Shown: one piece after another, positions 25,025-34,388 of the stretch
How positions within the stretch are numbered: the stretch's first letter is position 1
Layout: each line of letters opens with the position of its first letter
From: Actinomadura sp. DC4
GTDB lineage: Bacteria; Actinomycetota; Actinomycetes; Streptosporangiales; Streptosporangiaceae
DNA: 64,000 bases
Direction of reading: 5' to 3'
Assembly: GCF_030406325.1 (NCBI RefSeq)
Contig: NZ_JAUEQY010000027.1
Span: 1-64,000 of the forward strand
Program-made: the position numbers and the translations under genes
The notes under the pieces: model-generated
What the model was told of the DNA's origin: nothing
Seen by the model: only the letters and a program-made list of their open reading frames with translations
Database searches by the model: none

Positions 25025-27067
25025 TCAGCGGCGCGTGATGACGCGCGCGATGCCGGCGGCGATGGTCGTGGCGAGGATCCAGCCGCCCGAGACGAGGACG
25101 TAGGAGAACCACTGCTCCGCGCCGGCCGGGTTGAACGCGCTCTGCTGCCCCAGGTCGACGATCGGCAGCAGCAGGTCGAGCGTGTAGACGACGGGGTTGA
25201 AGTGCGGCGCCTCGCCGGCCTTCAGCGCCTGCGGCGGCGAGATCCCGTACAGCACGCTGCCGAGCGCCAGCAGCAGGGCCAGCCACAGCATCGCCCGCCA
25301 GGGCCGGTAGCCGTACCCCACGGTGACGTCCTGCAGCGCGCTCCAGAACCGGCCGACCGTCGTCTTACCCTCACGCTGGCGCAGCTCCCGGGCGTAGAGG
25401 ACCCGGCGGCCCTCGACCGGCTGGCCCATCCGGGCATAGAGGTCGGCGAGCTGCTCGTACGGCTGGGGCGGGCAGCCGTCCGGGTCGCGGGACAGCCATT
25501 CGAGCCTGCGGCCGGCGGGCAGCCTCGGCTCCAGCGCCTCGTAGGTGAGCCCGTCGAGGTACAGCACGGCCGGCCAGCGGTCCGGGTCGTCGCGCAGCAC
25601 GCCGATGCGGGCGTGGTGCAGCTCGACCGCGCCCTCGACCGCGGCCCGCAGGGTCAGCTCGCCGGCGCGCAGCGCCCGTCCGTCGAAGGCGACGCCTGAC
25701 GGGTTGACCAGCCGGGCCTCGTGCAGGGTCAGGTGGCGCTCGATCCGGGCGCCGGTCAGCTTCACCCTGCCCTCGGCGGTCATGTACGGGCAGAACACGT
25801 CGGCGCCGACCTCGGTGCGCGACAGCCGCAGCGCCGTGTCGGAGGAGGACAACTCGGCCCGTACGAGCGAGATCCGCCCGCTGATCCGCGCGGTGCGGAT
25901 CACCATGGAGCCGCGGGCGCGCAGCTCGTCCATCAGCAGCGCCTGGGCGCTCAGCCCGTCCGCGAACAGGGCCGTGCCGTCCACGCCGTCGGAGAGGCGG
26001 GCGCGTTCGAGGTTCAGCCGGCCGCCGATCTCGGTACCCGCCAGGCGGACCTGCCCGCCCGTCACGGTGAGCCCGGGGGCGTCCAGCTCGCCGAGGACGG
26101 CCCGGTCCAGGTTCAGCGCGGTGCCGCCGGGGTTGCTCAGGCCCGCCTCCGTCAGCGTCAGGTTGCCGCCGAGCCGCGCGCCGACCAGGCGCGTCTCGCC
26201 CTCGGCCGTGTAGCCGAGGTGGCACCACAGGCCCCCGCCGACGCTCAGGCCGCCTCCGCCGAGCGCGGTGCGGCCCGGATTGCGCAGGACGGAGCCGGAC
26301 AGGTCGAACCAGCCCGCGATCCGGGCGTTGGTCACGCCGAACTCCCCGTCCACCACCGCGCGCCGGGCGATGAACCAGCCGTCGACGGACAGGTTCCGCG
26401 CGTCGAGGGCGACCGGCCCCGGGCCGCCCAGACGCGCGTCGTCCATGTTCAGGGAGCCGGTGAGCCGGGCGCCGCGTATCCGGACCAGGCCGTCCGCGGT
26501 GAAGCCCTCGTTGCACTCGACGTTGCCGTCCACGGCGAGCCCGTCGGCCGCGACCGCCAGGCCGTCGGGGTCGCTTCCCACCGTGGCCCCGCGCAGCGTC
26601 ACCTCGCCGGTGACCTTCGCCCGGTCGAGCCGGAGCCCCTCGGTGATCCGGCTGCGGAAGAAGTTGAGGATGCCGTCCGCCCGCATCCGCGCGCCGTTGA
26701 AGGACGGCAGGCGGCTGCCGACGACGCGCACCGTCTTGGTCGTCGACTCGACGAAGCGCAGCGGCTCCTCGAAGTAACAGTCCTCGCACACCAGGGCGTA
26801 CCCGACCGTGGCCCCCATCAGGTCCAGCCGCCCGGTCACCCGCGCCCCGCGCAGCCGTACCGCAGGGTGGCGTCCCGGCTCCAGGCCGCCCGCGCCGAGC
26901 AGGAGCGCCCGGATCGTCTTCGCCCCGACCGTACGCTCCGGGCCCCACGCGGCCCCGCCGTCGACGTCGTCCTCGTCCGGTTCGCCGGTACGCAGGTCGG
27001 CCCACCCACCGGACGGGAAGGCCTTCCAGAGCAGACTCTCGGCCTCGGTGGGCTCATCCGGCGTCAC
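25025..27067 (-). CDS. Beta-helix (pentapeptide-like) membrane protein at the end of the mce operon
   Basis: A 680-residue protein. Residues about 50-500 are a chain of 20-25-residue units of the type GARLTGSLNMDDARL, suggesting a right-handed beta-helix like pentapeptide-repeat proteins. Residues about 565-680 contain two to three membrane segments (MLWLALLLALGSVLYGI, then a C-terminal pair). No signal peptide is seen, so the helix is probably cytosolic. GTG start after AGGATGAG. It begins 57 nt after the last Mce-associated gene on the same strand and is likely cotranscribed. Similar actinomycete proteins are often labelled membrane-associated oxidoreductase, but no cofactor motif is visible. 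Confidence 0.7.
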   Translation of the reverse strand: MTPDEPTEAESLLWKAFPSGGWADLRTGEPDEDDVDGGAAWGPERTVGAKTIRALLLGAGGLEPGRHPAVRLRGARVTGRLDLMGATVGYALVCEDCYFEEPLRFVESTTKTVRVVGSRLPSFNGARMRADGILNFFRSRITEGLRLDRAKVTGEVTLRGATVGSDPDGLAVAADGLAVDGNVECNEGFTADGLVRIRGARLTGSLNMDDARLGGPGPVALDARNLSVDGWFIARRAVVDGEFGVTNARIAGWFDLSGSVLRNPGRTALGGGGLSVGGGLWCHLGYTAEGETRLVGARLGGNLTLTEAGLSNPGGTALNLDRAVLGELDAPGLTVTGGQVRLAGTEIGGRLNLERARLSDGVDGTALFADGLSAQALLMDELRARGSMVIRTARISGRISLVRAELSSSDTALRLSRTEVGADVFCPYMTAEGRVKLTGARIERHLTLHEARLVNPSGVAFDGRALRAGELTLRAAVEGAVELHHARIGVLRDDPDRWPAVLYLDGLTYEALEPRLPAGRRLEWLSRDPDGCPPQPYEQLADLYARMGQPVEGRRVLYARELRQREGKTTVGRFWSALQDVTVGYGYRPWRAMLWLALLLALGSVLYGISPPQALKAGEAPHFNPVVYTLDLLLPIVDLGQQSAFNPAGAEQWFSYVLVSGGWILATTIAAGIARVITRR

Positions 27068-27124
27068 AGAGTCTCATCCTGGAGTGAACCACCGCGAAGC
27101 GCCACTACCCGGGGCGTACGAGCG

Positions 27125-27682
27125 TTACTTCGGGACGTTCAGGGTGTCGATGTTGGTGATCTTCCAGGCGCCGTGCTGCCGCGCCGCGTCGACGGCGAGC
27201 ATCGCCGCCGCGTACGTCGCGTCCTTGCCGCCCGTCCGCGTGTTGCGCTGGTCGGCGAAAATGAGCAGCCGGGCCCGGTCGCCCTCGAGCATCTCGACGG
27301 CGCTGTCGGTGACCGTCGTGGTGAGCACGAGCTTCTGGGCCGGCGCCTGCTGACGCACCTGCGCGAGCATGCCGTCGTACTGGCCGACCGCCCGGCCGCT
27401 CAACAGGGTCGCCTCGGCCTGCTGCGTCTTCGCGGTGTCGGCGTAGTCGTAGGAGAACAGCGCGTTGACCGCGTCGGTGACCTGACCGGTGACCTCGCTC
27501 GTACGGGCCGGGTCGGTCAGCGCGACGTTGGCCGCGCCGGCCCGCCCGCGCACGGCGTCCGCCTCGTCGGCGAACCACACCGCCAGGCCGCCGAGCAGCA
27601 CGGTCGCCAGGCCGAGGATGACGGGCAGGCGCCGGACCCGCGTGCCGCCGGTGAGGCGCTGGGGAAGGCGGAGCGAAGGCAT
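27125..27682 (-). CDS. Mce-associated membrane protein
   Basis: A 185-residue protein with a basic N terminus, one membrane helix (about 20-40, LPVILGLATVLLGGLAVWF) and an extracellular domain ending in WKITNIDTLNVPK. Length, topology and position match the Mas proteins that follow mce genes and stabilise or assist the transporter. It is fourth of four such genes and 27 nt after the previous one. Confidence 0.8.
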   Translation of the reverse strand: MPSLRLPQRLTGGTRVRRLPVILGLATVLLGGLAVWFADEADAVRGRAGAANVALTDPARTSEVTGQVTDAVNALFSYDYADTAKTQQAEATLLSGRAVGQYDGMLAQVRQQAPAQKLVLTTTVTDSAVEMLEGDRARLLIFADQRNTRTGGKDATYAAAMLAVDAARQHGAWKITNIDTLNVPK

Positions 27683-27709
27683 TGGGGGAGTCCTCTCGGG
27701 AGTACGGGC

Positions 27710-28519
27710 TCAGCCGCCGTTGGCGGTGGTGCCGACCGGGGCCTGGCCGAGCGCGCTGAGCTTCCAGCCGGACGACGTACGGGTGAGCTGGGCCCGCATG
27801 CGGCTCTGCTTCGTCGTGGGCGCGCCGGTCGGTGGCGTGACCGTGATCTGCACGCCGACGATCACACCGGCCTTGCCGGTCCGGTCGTCCAGCTCGGTCA
27901 CCGCGGCGTCCATGATCTTGGCGGTGGTGACCGTCTTGGCGAGCTGGACCTGCGAGGTGAACTGCGCGCGGCCCTGGACCAGCTCCTGGTGCAGGGCGCC
28001 GGTCGAGGACGCCTCCCAGGAGGCGAGCCCCTGGTCGACCTTGCGGTAGTCCAGGGTGTTCATGTTCTGCACGCCCTGCTCGGCGGCGCGCAGGACGGTG
28101 TCGCGGGTGCGGGAGTAGGCCAGCGAGTCGTCGTGCGCCGCGCTGTACCAGGACCAGCCGAAGTACGCCGCGCAGGCGCCCGCGAGGACGACCAGCACGG
28201 CAGCGGTCAGCAGCACCGGATCGGAGATCCGGGGCGACCTCGGGCGCCGCCGGTCCGTCGCCGTGACGTCCGCGTCCTCCTCGTCGGTCACCGTGTCCCC
28301 GGCGGGAGCCTCCTCGTCCTCGGCCGGCGCGTCCTCGGGCGCGGGCGTCTTCTCGTCCGTGACCGTGTCCCCGGCGGGGGTCGGCTCTTCGTCCGGTACC
28401 TCCTCCTCGGCGGCCGGGGCCTTCTCGTCCGTGACCGTCTCCTCGGCGGGGGCCGCCTCTTCGGCGGGTTCGGTCTCCGCGCCTTCCGTGGCCCGTTTCG
28501 CGGCCGTGGTCCGTGCCAC
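27710..28519 (-). CDS. Mce-associated membrane protein with acidic repeat N terminus
   Basis: About 269 residues from GTG 28519. An AGGTG lies 6 nt upstream of this start; GTG 28528 is an alternative. The cytosolic N terminus (about 95 residues) is strongly acidic and carries three copies of TVTDE(K/E) embedded in Pro/Glu/Ala-rich spacers. One membrane helix (about 100-122) and an extracellular Mas domain follow, ending in SGWKLSALGQAPVGTTANGG. Probably an accessory factor of the Mce complex. The repeats suggest in-frame expansion. Confidence 0.78.
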   Translation of the reverse strand: MARTTAAKRATEGAETEPAEEAAPAEETVTDEKAPAAEEEVPDEEPTPAGDTVTDEKTPAPEDAPAEDEEAPAGDTVTDEEDADVTATDRRRPRSPRISDPVLLTAAVLVVLAGACAAYFGWSWYSAAHDDSLAYSRTRDTVLRAAEQGVQNMNTLDYRKVDQGLASWEASSTGALHQELVQGRAQFTSQVQLAKTVTTAKIMDAAVTELDDRTGKAGVIVGVQITVTPPTGAPTTKQSRMRAQLTRTSSGWKLSALGQAPVGTTANGG

Positions 28520-28550
28520 CTGTGTCACCTCTCGCGTGCGGAAGGGGGAG

Positions 28551-29207
28551 TTATCTGGCGTGGATGTCGGCGATCCGCCAGTGGCCGCCGTCGAGCCGGG
28601 CGGACACCGAGAGTTGCGCCGCCGCGGACATGCCCTTGGGCTTGTCCTTGCGGACGATGATCTGGTCCAGGAAGACCAGGAGTTGCGCGGTACGGCCCGA
28701 CAGCCGGACGACCCCGGCCCGTACGACATGGGTCGTCACCGTCAGGTGTTCGGCCGCCGCGTGCTCCTTGACCTGCGCGAACAGTGTCCGGTACTCACTC
28801 GCGGCGCTCCCGGTGAGGATCTCGGCGGCGGCCTGCTCGGTGGTCGCGGTGCTGTCCGGCGCGTACGAGAAGATCTTGCTGAGCCCGTTGCTGACGTCGC
28901 CGATCACGACCGAGGTCGCCTCGGTGTCGACCAGCGCCCGGTTGTCGCCCGCCCGGTCCGGCCGGCCTCGGTGCGCCAGCACCTGCAGCACCCCGCCGGC
29001 CAGCGCGAACAGCACGGCGACCGCCACCGCCCGCCGGAACCACCGGCCCGGCCGGGGCGCGTCCTCCTCGACCGGCCCGTCCTCCGAGGTCTCTGCCGTC
29101 TCCGCGGCCTCCGCGCCTTCCTCGGCCTCCGGGTCCGGTGCGTCCGGCTCGGCGTTCTCGGCTTCCGGTGCCTGCTCGGCGGTCTCCGGCTCTCCGGTGA
29201 CGTTCAC
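28551..29207 (-). CDS. Mce-associated membrane protein
   Basis: A 218-residue protein. It has an acidic N terminus (about 1-50, rich in Glu, Ala and Pro), a membrane helix (AVAVAVLFALAGGVLQVL, about 60-78) and an extracellular Mas domain with YRTLFAQVKEHAAAEHLTV, ending in WRIADIHAR. The GTG start is preceded by AAGGAGG. It lies in the mce operon 13 nt after the preceding gene. Confidence 0.82.
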   Translation of the reverse strand: MNVTGEPETAEQAPEAENAEPDAPDPEAEEGAEAAETAETSEDGPVEEDAPRPGRWFRRAVAVAVLFALAGGVLQVLAHRGRPDRAGDNRALVDTEATSVVIGDVSNGLSKIFSYAPDSTATTEQAAAEILTGSAASEYRTLFAQVKEHAAAEHLTVTTHVVRAGVVRLSGRTAQLLVFLDQIIVRKDKPKGMSAAAQLSVSARLDGGHWRIADIHAR

Positions 29208-29220
29208 GTTCGCCTCCTTC

Positions 29221-29709
29221 TTACTTCGCGCCGACCGGCACCGCGGTGAGCGAGGTGAGTTTCCAGCCCGCCTTGGTACGGGCCAGCACGGCGGTGAACC
29301 GCTTGCGTTCCGTCCCGGCCGTGGCGAGCTTGACCTGCACCGTCGCGATGACCTGCGCCGTACCCGCTCGCGTGTCGAGCTCGGTCACCGCCAGGTCGGT
29401 GACCGTGCCCTCGGCGGAGGTGTGCGCCTGCGCGGCCTGCTGCCGGTTCTGTGCCGAGGTGCGCCGCAGCTCGTCGTGCAGCGCCCCGGTCGAGGCGTCC
29501 AGCCAGCGGTTCAGCCCGGCGTCGCCCTGACGAGGGTCGAGGGTGTTGAGCGTGGCGATCTCCTGCCGCCCGGCCCGCTGCACGTCGTCGCGGGCCTGCG
29601 CGAACCGTACGGACGAGGAGTGCGTGCTCTGCCGGTACGACCAGCCGGACCACGCGCAGAAGGCCACGGCCGCCACCACCAGGACTGCGCCGAGCAGCCG
29701 TCGTCTCAC
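29221..29709 (-). CDS. Mce-associated membrane protein
   Basis: A 162-residue protein with a short N-terminal anchor (LLGAVLVVAAVAFCAWSGW, about 5-23) and an extracellular Mas domain (NTLDPRQGDAGLNRWLDAST, ending WKLTSLTAVPVGAK). The GTG start overlaps the MceF stop by 4 nt, so it is translated directly after MceF. It is the first of four Mas genes in a row. Confidence 0.82.
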   Translation of the reverse strand: MRRRLLGAVLVVAAVAFCAWSGWSYRQSTHSSSVRFAQARDDVQRAGRQEIATLNTLDPRQGDAGLNRWLDASTGALHDELRRTSAQNRQQAAQAHTSAEGTVTDLAVTELDTRAGTAQVIATVQVKLATAGTERKRFTAVLARTKAGWKLTSLTAVPVGAK

Positions 29710-30944
29710 CGTCCCAGCCCCAGCAGGTCGCGCATGGACGCCTCGCCGGACGGCACCGAGGGCAGGCCGAGCGCCCCGGGCAGCGCCGCGCTCGAGGCGG
29801 CGGAACCGCCCGGCCGTATGGGATCCGGCACCCCGCCGCCGTACGGCGCGTTGGCCGAGCCGCGTACGTCGACGCCGCTGGAGGCGGGCATCCGGCACGC
29901 CGCGGCGGTGTTCAGCGGCGGCCCGGGCGTCGTCGTCAGCCCGTTCCGGTAGGTGGTGCCGCCGTACCCCGTCGTGCAGGGGAGCGGAGAGAAGAACGTC
30001 AACGCCATGCCGAAGTCGACCCCGTGAGAGTTGATCGCCGTCGAGCCCGCCGCGACCACCTGCGGCAGGCGTACGAGGAGCTCCTCCAGGCCGCGCTGCC
30101 GGGTGAGCGTGAGGTCGGAGGTGGTGGTCAGGTTCGCGAGCAGCACGCTCAGGCTCGGGTCCAGGTCGCGCAGCAGCCCGCTGATCTCGCTCGCGGCGAC
30201 CGGCGCGGTGGTGATGAGCCGCCGCAGGTCCGCGTCGGAGCGGTCGAGCTGCCCGGCGAGCAGCCGCGCGCCGCGTGCGAAGGACAGCAGCGCGTCGCCC
30301 TCCTCGCGCTGGGTCCGAAGGACCGTCTGCCCGTCGAAGATGAGCTGGTTCGTCTCGGGCGCGGCATCGTCGGCGGCGGCCGTGAGGTCGCTCGCGCTGT
30401 CCAGCAGCGTCTGGAGGTCCTCGCCGCGCCCCTGGAACGCCGTGCCGAACTCCTCCACCACGGTCCGCAGGGAGTTCAGCGGCACCGAGGAGGCCAGGTC
30501 GTTGACGTTGGTGAGCAGGTTCGTCACCGGGGGCGGGACCTGCGTGGCGCTGCGCGGGATGGTGCCGCCGTCGGCGAGGTACGGGCCGCCGCCACGCGAC
30601 GGGCGCAGGTCGACGTACTCCTCGCCGACCGCCGACAGGTTGGCCACGACGGCCTGGAGGTCGGTCGGGATCCTCGGCGCGGAGTCGTCGATGTGCAGGT
30701 CGGCCCGTACGCCGGTCGCGGTCAGGTGCAGCGCGCCGACCCGCCCGACCGAGACGCCCCGGTAGGTCACGTCCGAGCCGGGGAACAGCCCGCCGGTCTC
30801 GGGCAGGTCCATCCCCACGACGTAGTAGCCGCGCAATCCGACGAGGCGCCCGAGGTCGGCGTAGCGGAACCCGATGTAGCCGATGACGAGCACGCCGATG
30901 ATGAGGAAGGCGATGTTCTTCAGCCGGGTGCCGAGCGTGAGCAT
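29706..30944 (-). CDS. mceF: MCE family protein (sixth, MceF position)
   Basis: A 412-residue protein. N-terminal membrane helix about 8-28. MlaD/MCE domain about 38-115 (GLFPGSDVTYRGVSVGRVG). A long helical needle region follows (about 150-320), then a Pro/Gly-rich C terminus. Mce proteins assemble as hexamers forming a hydrophobic tunnel for lipids or sterols across the envelope. It overlaps both neighbours by 4 nt. Confidence 0.92.
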   Translation of the reverse strand: MLTLGTRLKNIAFLIIGVLVIGYIGFRYADLGRLVGLRGYYVVGMDLPETGGLFPGSDVTYRGVSVGRVGALHLTATGVRADLHIDDSAPRIPTDLQAVVANLSAVGEEYVDLRPSRGGGPYLADGGTIPRSATQVPPPVTNLLTNVNDLASSVPLNSLRTVVEEFGTAFQGRGEDLQTLLDSASDLTAAADDAAPETNQLIFDGQTVLRTQREEGDALLSFARGARLLAGQLDRSDADLRRLITTAPVAASEISGLLRDLDPSLSVLLANLTTTSDLTLTRQRGLEELLVRLPQVVAAGSTAINSHGVDFGMALTFFSPLPCTTGYGGTTYRNGLTTTPGPPLNTAAACRMPASSGVDVRGSANAPYGGGVPDPIRPGGSAASSAALPGALGLPSVPSGEASMRDLLGLGR

Positions 30945-32203
30945 CAGCCACCCCCGTTGGAGACGGACGGCGTCGCCGTCGGTGAGACGGCGGGCGGTAC
31001 GGACCCGGGCGGCGACGAGGCCGGCGGGGCGGAGCCCGGGGGCGTGGACCCCGGCGGCGAACCCGTGGAGCCCGGAGGCGGCGAGCCGGGAAGCGTCGTG
31101 CCGGCGGTCGGCGTGGAGCTCACCCCGCCCACGGGCGGCAGCGGGAACGGCATCGGCGCGGCCTTCGGGTTGCGGCGGGCGGCGGTCAGGTCCGCCGGCG
31201 GTGTGAGCGGCGGGATGACCGTCGTGCCGGGCACGGCGGTCACCGACAGGTAGATGTTGAGGTAGTCGCCCTTGATCCCCTTCAGCACCTCGTCGGTGAA
31301 GGGATAGGTCAGCAGCACCTGCAGCGACTGCGGCAGGTCGCGCCCGGCGTCGGCGAGGTTGCCCAGGACCGGCGCGAGCGACTGCAGGTCCGCGACCATG
31401 TCGGCCTTGCTCTTGTTGATCGTGCTGACCGCGACGCCGGAGAGGTTCTCCAGCGCCCGCAGCATCGTGACCAGCGAGCCGCGCTGCTCCTCCAGGATCT
31501 TCAGGCCGGGTCCGAGGTCGTCCAGGACGACGCCGATCTGCCGCTTGCGGGAGGCGAGCGTGGCCGAGAGCCGGTCCAGCCCGTCGATGGCGTCGGTGAT
31601 GTCCTTGCGGTGGCCGTTGAGGTCCGAGACCAGGGTGTCGACGCGGCCCAGCATCTGCCGGATCTGCGGCTCGTTGCCGCCGAGCGCCTTGTTGAGCTCA
31701 CTGGTGATCGTACGGAGCTGGGCGATGCCGCCGCCGTTCAGCAGCAGGGACAGGGCGCCGAACACCTCCTCGACCTCCGGGTCGCGGTTGGTCCGCGACA
31801 TCGGGATCATCGAGCCGTCGGCGAGCGTGCCCTGGCCGCCGCCCGCCGGCGCGCTGAGCTGGATGTACTTCTCACCGAGCAGGCTGGACTGGGCGAGCTG
31901 GGCGTACGCGTCGGCGGGCAGGTGCACCTTGCCGTTGACCTGCATGACGACGCTCGCGGTCCAGCCGTTGCGCGGCAGAGTGATCGTGGAGACCCGGCCG
32001 ACCGCAACGTCGTTGACCTTCACCGCCGCCTGCGGCACCAGGTCGTGGACGTTCGCGAACTCGGCGGTGACCTTGTACGGGTGGTCGCCCAGGTCGGCGC
32101 CGCCCGGCAGCGGCACGCCGTACACGCCGCCGAACCCGCCCGAACCGCAGCCCGCCAGCGTCATCGAGACGACGGCCAGGGCCGCCGGCCTCACGGCGCG
32201 CAT
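30944..32203 (-). CDS. mceE: MCE family lipoprotein (fifth, MceE/LprK position)
   Basis: A 419-residue protein. A signal peptide with lipobox LAGC (SMTLAGCGSGG near residue 20) marks a lipoprotein, as expected for the fifth gene of mce operons. MCE domain about 45-125 (VTAEFANVHDLVPQAAVKVN). A helical region follows to about 345. The C-terminal 75 residues are Pro/Ser/Gly-rich with PPGST-like repeats. The ATG at 32203 overlaps the preceding stop (ATGA); more upstream starts would lose the lipobox position. Confidence 0.92.
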   Translation of the reverse strand: MRAVRPAALAVVSMTLAGCGSGGFGGVYGVPLPGGADLGDHPYKVTAEFANVHDLVPQAAVKVNDVAVGRVSTITLPRNGWTASVVMQVNGKVHLPADAYAQLAQSSLLGEKYIQLSAPAGGGQGTLADGSMIPMSRTNRDPEVEEVFGALSLLLNGGGIAQLRTITSELNKALGGNEPQIRQMLGRVDTLVSDLNGHRKDITDAIDGLDRLSATLASRKRQIGVVLDDLGPGLKILEEQRGSLVTMLRALENLSGVAVSTINKSKADMVADLQSLAPVLGNLADAGRDLPQSLQVLLTYPFTDEVLKGIKGDYLNIYLSVTAVPGTTVIPPLTPPADLTAARRNPKAAPMPFPLPPVGGVSSTPTAGTTLPGSPPPGSTGSPPGSTPPGSAPPASSPPGSVPPAVSPTATPSVSNGGG

Positions 32204-33375
32204 CAGCGGCCACCCGTCCCGTACACGTCGCCCACCGGCGGCAGCGGCAGCGGCGGCAGGGAGGGCCGCCGGGACGAGGGCACCGGTGTCAGGCCGGCGG
32301 AGCCCTTCGCGTACTTCTCGCACAGCGAGGCGAGCTTCTTGGCGGCGCCGGTGAGGGAGCAGAGCCGGCCGCCGGCGGCCGGCGCCGAGGCGGTCGTGAG
32401 CGGACCGCCCATACTCAGCTCGTTGAGGTCACCGCGGCCGTCGAGGGTCTGGTTGACCGGGTCGTAGGCGTTCAGCACGTTGTCGGCGGCGAGCGGCGCG
32501 GTGTCCAGCACCTCGGCCAGGGACCGCCGCTGGTTCACCAGGATCTGCGTGATCGAGGCGAGCTTGGTGACGTTCGACTTCAGCCGCGCCCGGTTGTCGT
32601 GGATGAAGCGCTGGATCTCGCCGAGGGCGGTGGCGAGCTCCTGGAGCGCGGCGCCGAGGTTCTGCCGGTCGTCGGACAGGAAACCGGTCACCTGCGAGAG
32701 CTGCTGTTCGGCCAGGCGGACCTGCCCGTCGTTGGCCTTGAGCATCGTGGTGAACTTCTGCAGGTTCGTCAGGGTCGCGAACAGGTCGTTCTCCGAGCCG
32801 GACAGGGTCTTGGTCGCCTGCCCGAAGTCGTCGATCAGGTCGCCGATGTCCTTCCCGTTGCCGGCCAGGTTGGCGGCGCCGGCGTCCAGCGCGTCCGACA
32901 GCGCGCCCTTGCGGTTGGCGCCGTTCGGGCCGAGCGCGGTGGCGAGCCTGCTGATGCTCGCGTACAGCTGGTCGATCTCGACGGGCGTCGCGGTGCGCGT
33001 GGCCGGGATGACGGCGTGGTCGCGGAGGCGCGGGCCACTGGTGTAGGCGGGAGAGAGCTGGATGTAGCGGTCGGCGACGACGCTCGGCGCCACGGCGACG
33101 GCGACCGCGCCGGCCGGCACGGCCACGCCGTGGTCGATCGTCATCGTGACCCGCACCTGCCGGCCCTCGGGGCGAATGGAGTCGACCGTGCCCACTTTGA
33201 CGCCGAGGACGCGCAGGTCCGAGCCGGAGTAGACGCCGACCGCCTGGCCGAAGTACGCGGTGACCCTCGTCCCGCTCTGCCACGTGAGCGCGACCAGCGC
33301 GCCGGTGAACATCAGGATCAGGACGAGCCCGCCCGCCATGATCGTGCGCCGGGACCGGATGGTGGGTCTGGACAT
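32203..33375 (-). CDS. mceD: MCE family protein (fourth, MceD position)
   Basis: A 390-residue protein. Membrane helix about 12-32 (MAGGLVLILMFTGALVAL). MCE domain about 38-115 (AVGVYSGSDLRVLGVKVGTV). A long helical region follows. The C-terminal tail ends in a Pro/Leu-rich segment. ATG 33375 is chosen for its ATGA overlap with the upstream stop. It is a subunit of the envelope lipid-transport tunnel. Confidence 0.92.
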   Translation of the reverse strand: MSRPTIRSRRTIMAGGLVLILMFTGALVALTWQSGTRVTAYFGQAVGVYSGSDLRVLGVKVGTVDSIRPEGRQVRVTMTIDHGVAVPAGAVAVAVAPSVVADRYIQLSPAYTSGPRLRDHAVIPATRTATPVEIDQLYASISRLATALGPNGANRKGALSDALDAGAANLAGNGKDIGDLIDDFGQATKTLSGSENDLFATLTNLQKFTTMLKANDGQVRLAEQQLSQVTGFLSDDRQNLGAALQELATALGEIQRFIHDNRARLKSNVTKLASITQILVNQRRSLAEVLDTAPLAADNVLNAYDPVNQTLDGRGDLNELSMGGPLTTASAPAAGGRLCSLTGAAKKLASLCEKYAKGSAGLTPVPSSRRPSLPPLPLPPVGDVYGTGGR

Positions 33376-34388
33376 CAGCGGCCGTCCTCCTGCTTCGGCG
33401 GCATGCACCCGGTCGCCGGCGGGGTGCCCGGCGGCAGATAGTCCTTGGGTATGACGCCGCACAGATAGCTGTCGAACCAGCGGCCGTTGCCGAGCGTGTT
33501 GCCGATCAACCGGTAGTACGGCCCGGCCACCGCGAGCGCGTGGTCGAGGCTGCCCTGGTTGCGCCGCAGCATCCCGGTCACCTGGTCCAGCGCGCGCAGC
33601 GTCGGGTCCAGCTGGGCCTGGTTGTCCTTGACCAGCCCGCTGAGCTGCGTGGACAGCTGCTGGGTGCCGGTCAGCAGCTCGTGGATGGCATACCTCCTGC
33701 GCCCGATCTCGCCGAGCAGCAGGTTGCCGTCGCGCAGCAGCGACTCGAAGTTCTCGTTCTGCCCGGCCAGGGTGGCGGTGATCTTGCGGGTGCCGGCCAG
33801 CAGCCGGGCGAGCCGCGCGTCGCGCGAGGAGATCGTCTTCGACAGCGCCGACAGGCCCTGGACCGCCGAGCGGACGTTCGGCGCGGTGTCGCGGAACGTG
33901 TCGGCGATCGTCTGGAGGCTCTGCCCGAGCTTGTCGGTGTCGAGCTCCCCGAACGTGGTGCCGAGCTGGTTGAACGCCTGGGTCACGTCGTACGGCGAGG
34001 TCGTACGGCTGACCGGGATGCGACGCGAGGGGTTCTGCGCGGCGGTGCCCAGCGGGTCCACCGCGAGGTACTTCTCGCCGAGCAACGTCTTGATCATGAT
34101 CGAGGCCCGGGAGGCGTCGCCCACCCAGGTGTCCTTGACGCGGAAGGAGACCTTCACCCGCCCCCGGTCCAGGGACACCCCGGTGACCTTGCCGACCTTC
34201 ACCCCGGCGACCCGTACCTCGTTGCCGGAGTGCAGGCCCGCCGACTCGGTGAAGTCCGCGTTGTAGGTCGTGCCGCCGCCGATGACGGGCAGGTCGTCGG
34301 CGGCGTACGCGGCCGAGCCCAGCCCGAGCAGGATCACCAGGCCGACCACGGCGACGGCGACGGGACTGCGTTCGCGGATCGGCTTCAC
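33375..34388 (-). CDS. mceC: MCE family protein (third, MceC position)
   Basis: A 337-residue protein. Membrane helix about 10-28 (VAVAVVGLVILLGLGSAAYA). MCE domain about 38-115 (ESAGLHSGNEVRVAGVKVG). The helical region to about 300 contains several QN/L-rich heptads. Ends in CGVIPKDYLPPG and a Cys-containing tail. GTG 34388 gives the GTGA overlap seen between its neighbours; GTG 34397 is possible. Confidence 0.91.
   Translation of the reverse strand: MKPIRERSPVAVAVVGLVILLGLGSAAYAADDLPVIGGGTTYNADFTESAGLHSGNEVRVAGVKVGKVTGVSLDRGRVKVSFRVKDTWVGDASRASIMIKTLLGEKYLAVDPLGTAAQNPSRRIPVSRTTSPYDVTQAFNQLGTTFGELDTDKLGQSLQTIADTFRDTAPNVRSAVQGLSALSKTISSRDARLARLLAGTRKITATLAGQNENFESLLRDGNLLLGEIGRRRYAIHELLTGTQQLSTQLSGLVKDNQAQLDPTLRALDQVTGMLRRNQGSLDHALAVAGPYYRLIGNTLGNGRWFDSYLCGVIPKDYLPPGTPPATGCMPPKQEDGR

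Noticed and set aside
27105-27118. Fifth copy of the mce motif upstream of the beta-helix gene
   Set aside because: CTACCCGGGGCGTA has the wrong core length and mismatches in the conserved GCG positions.
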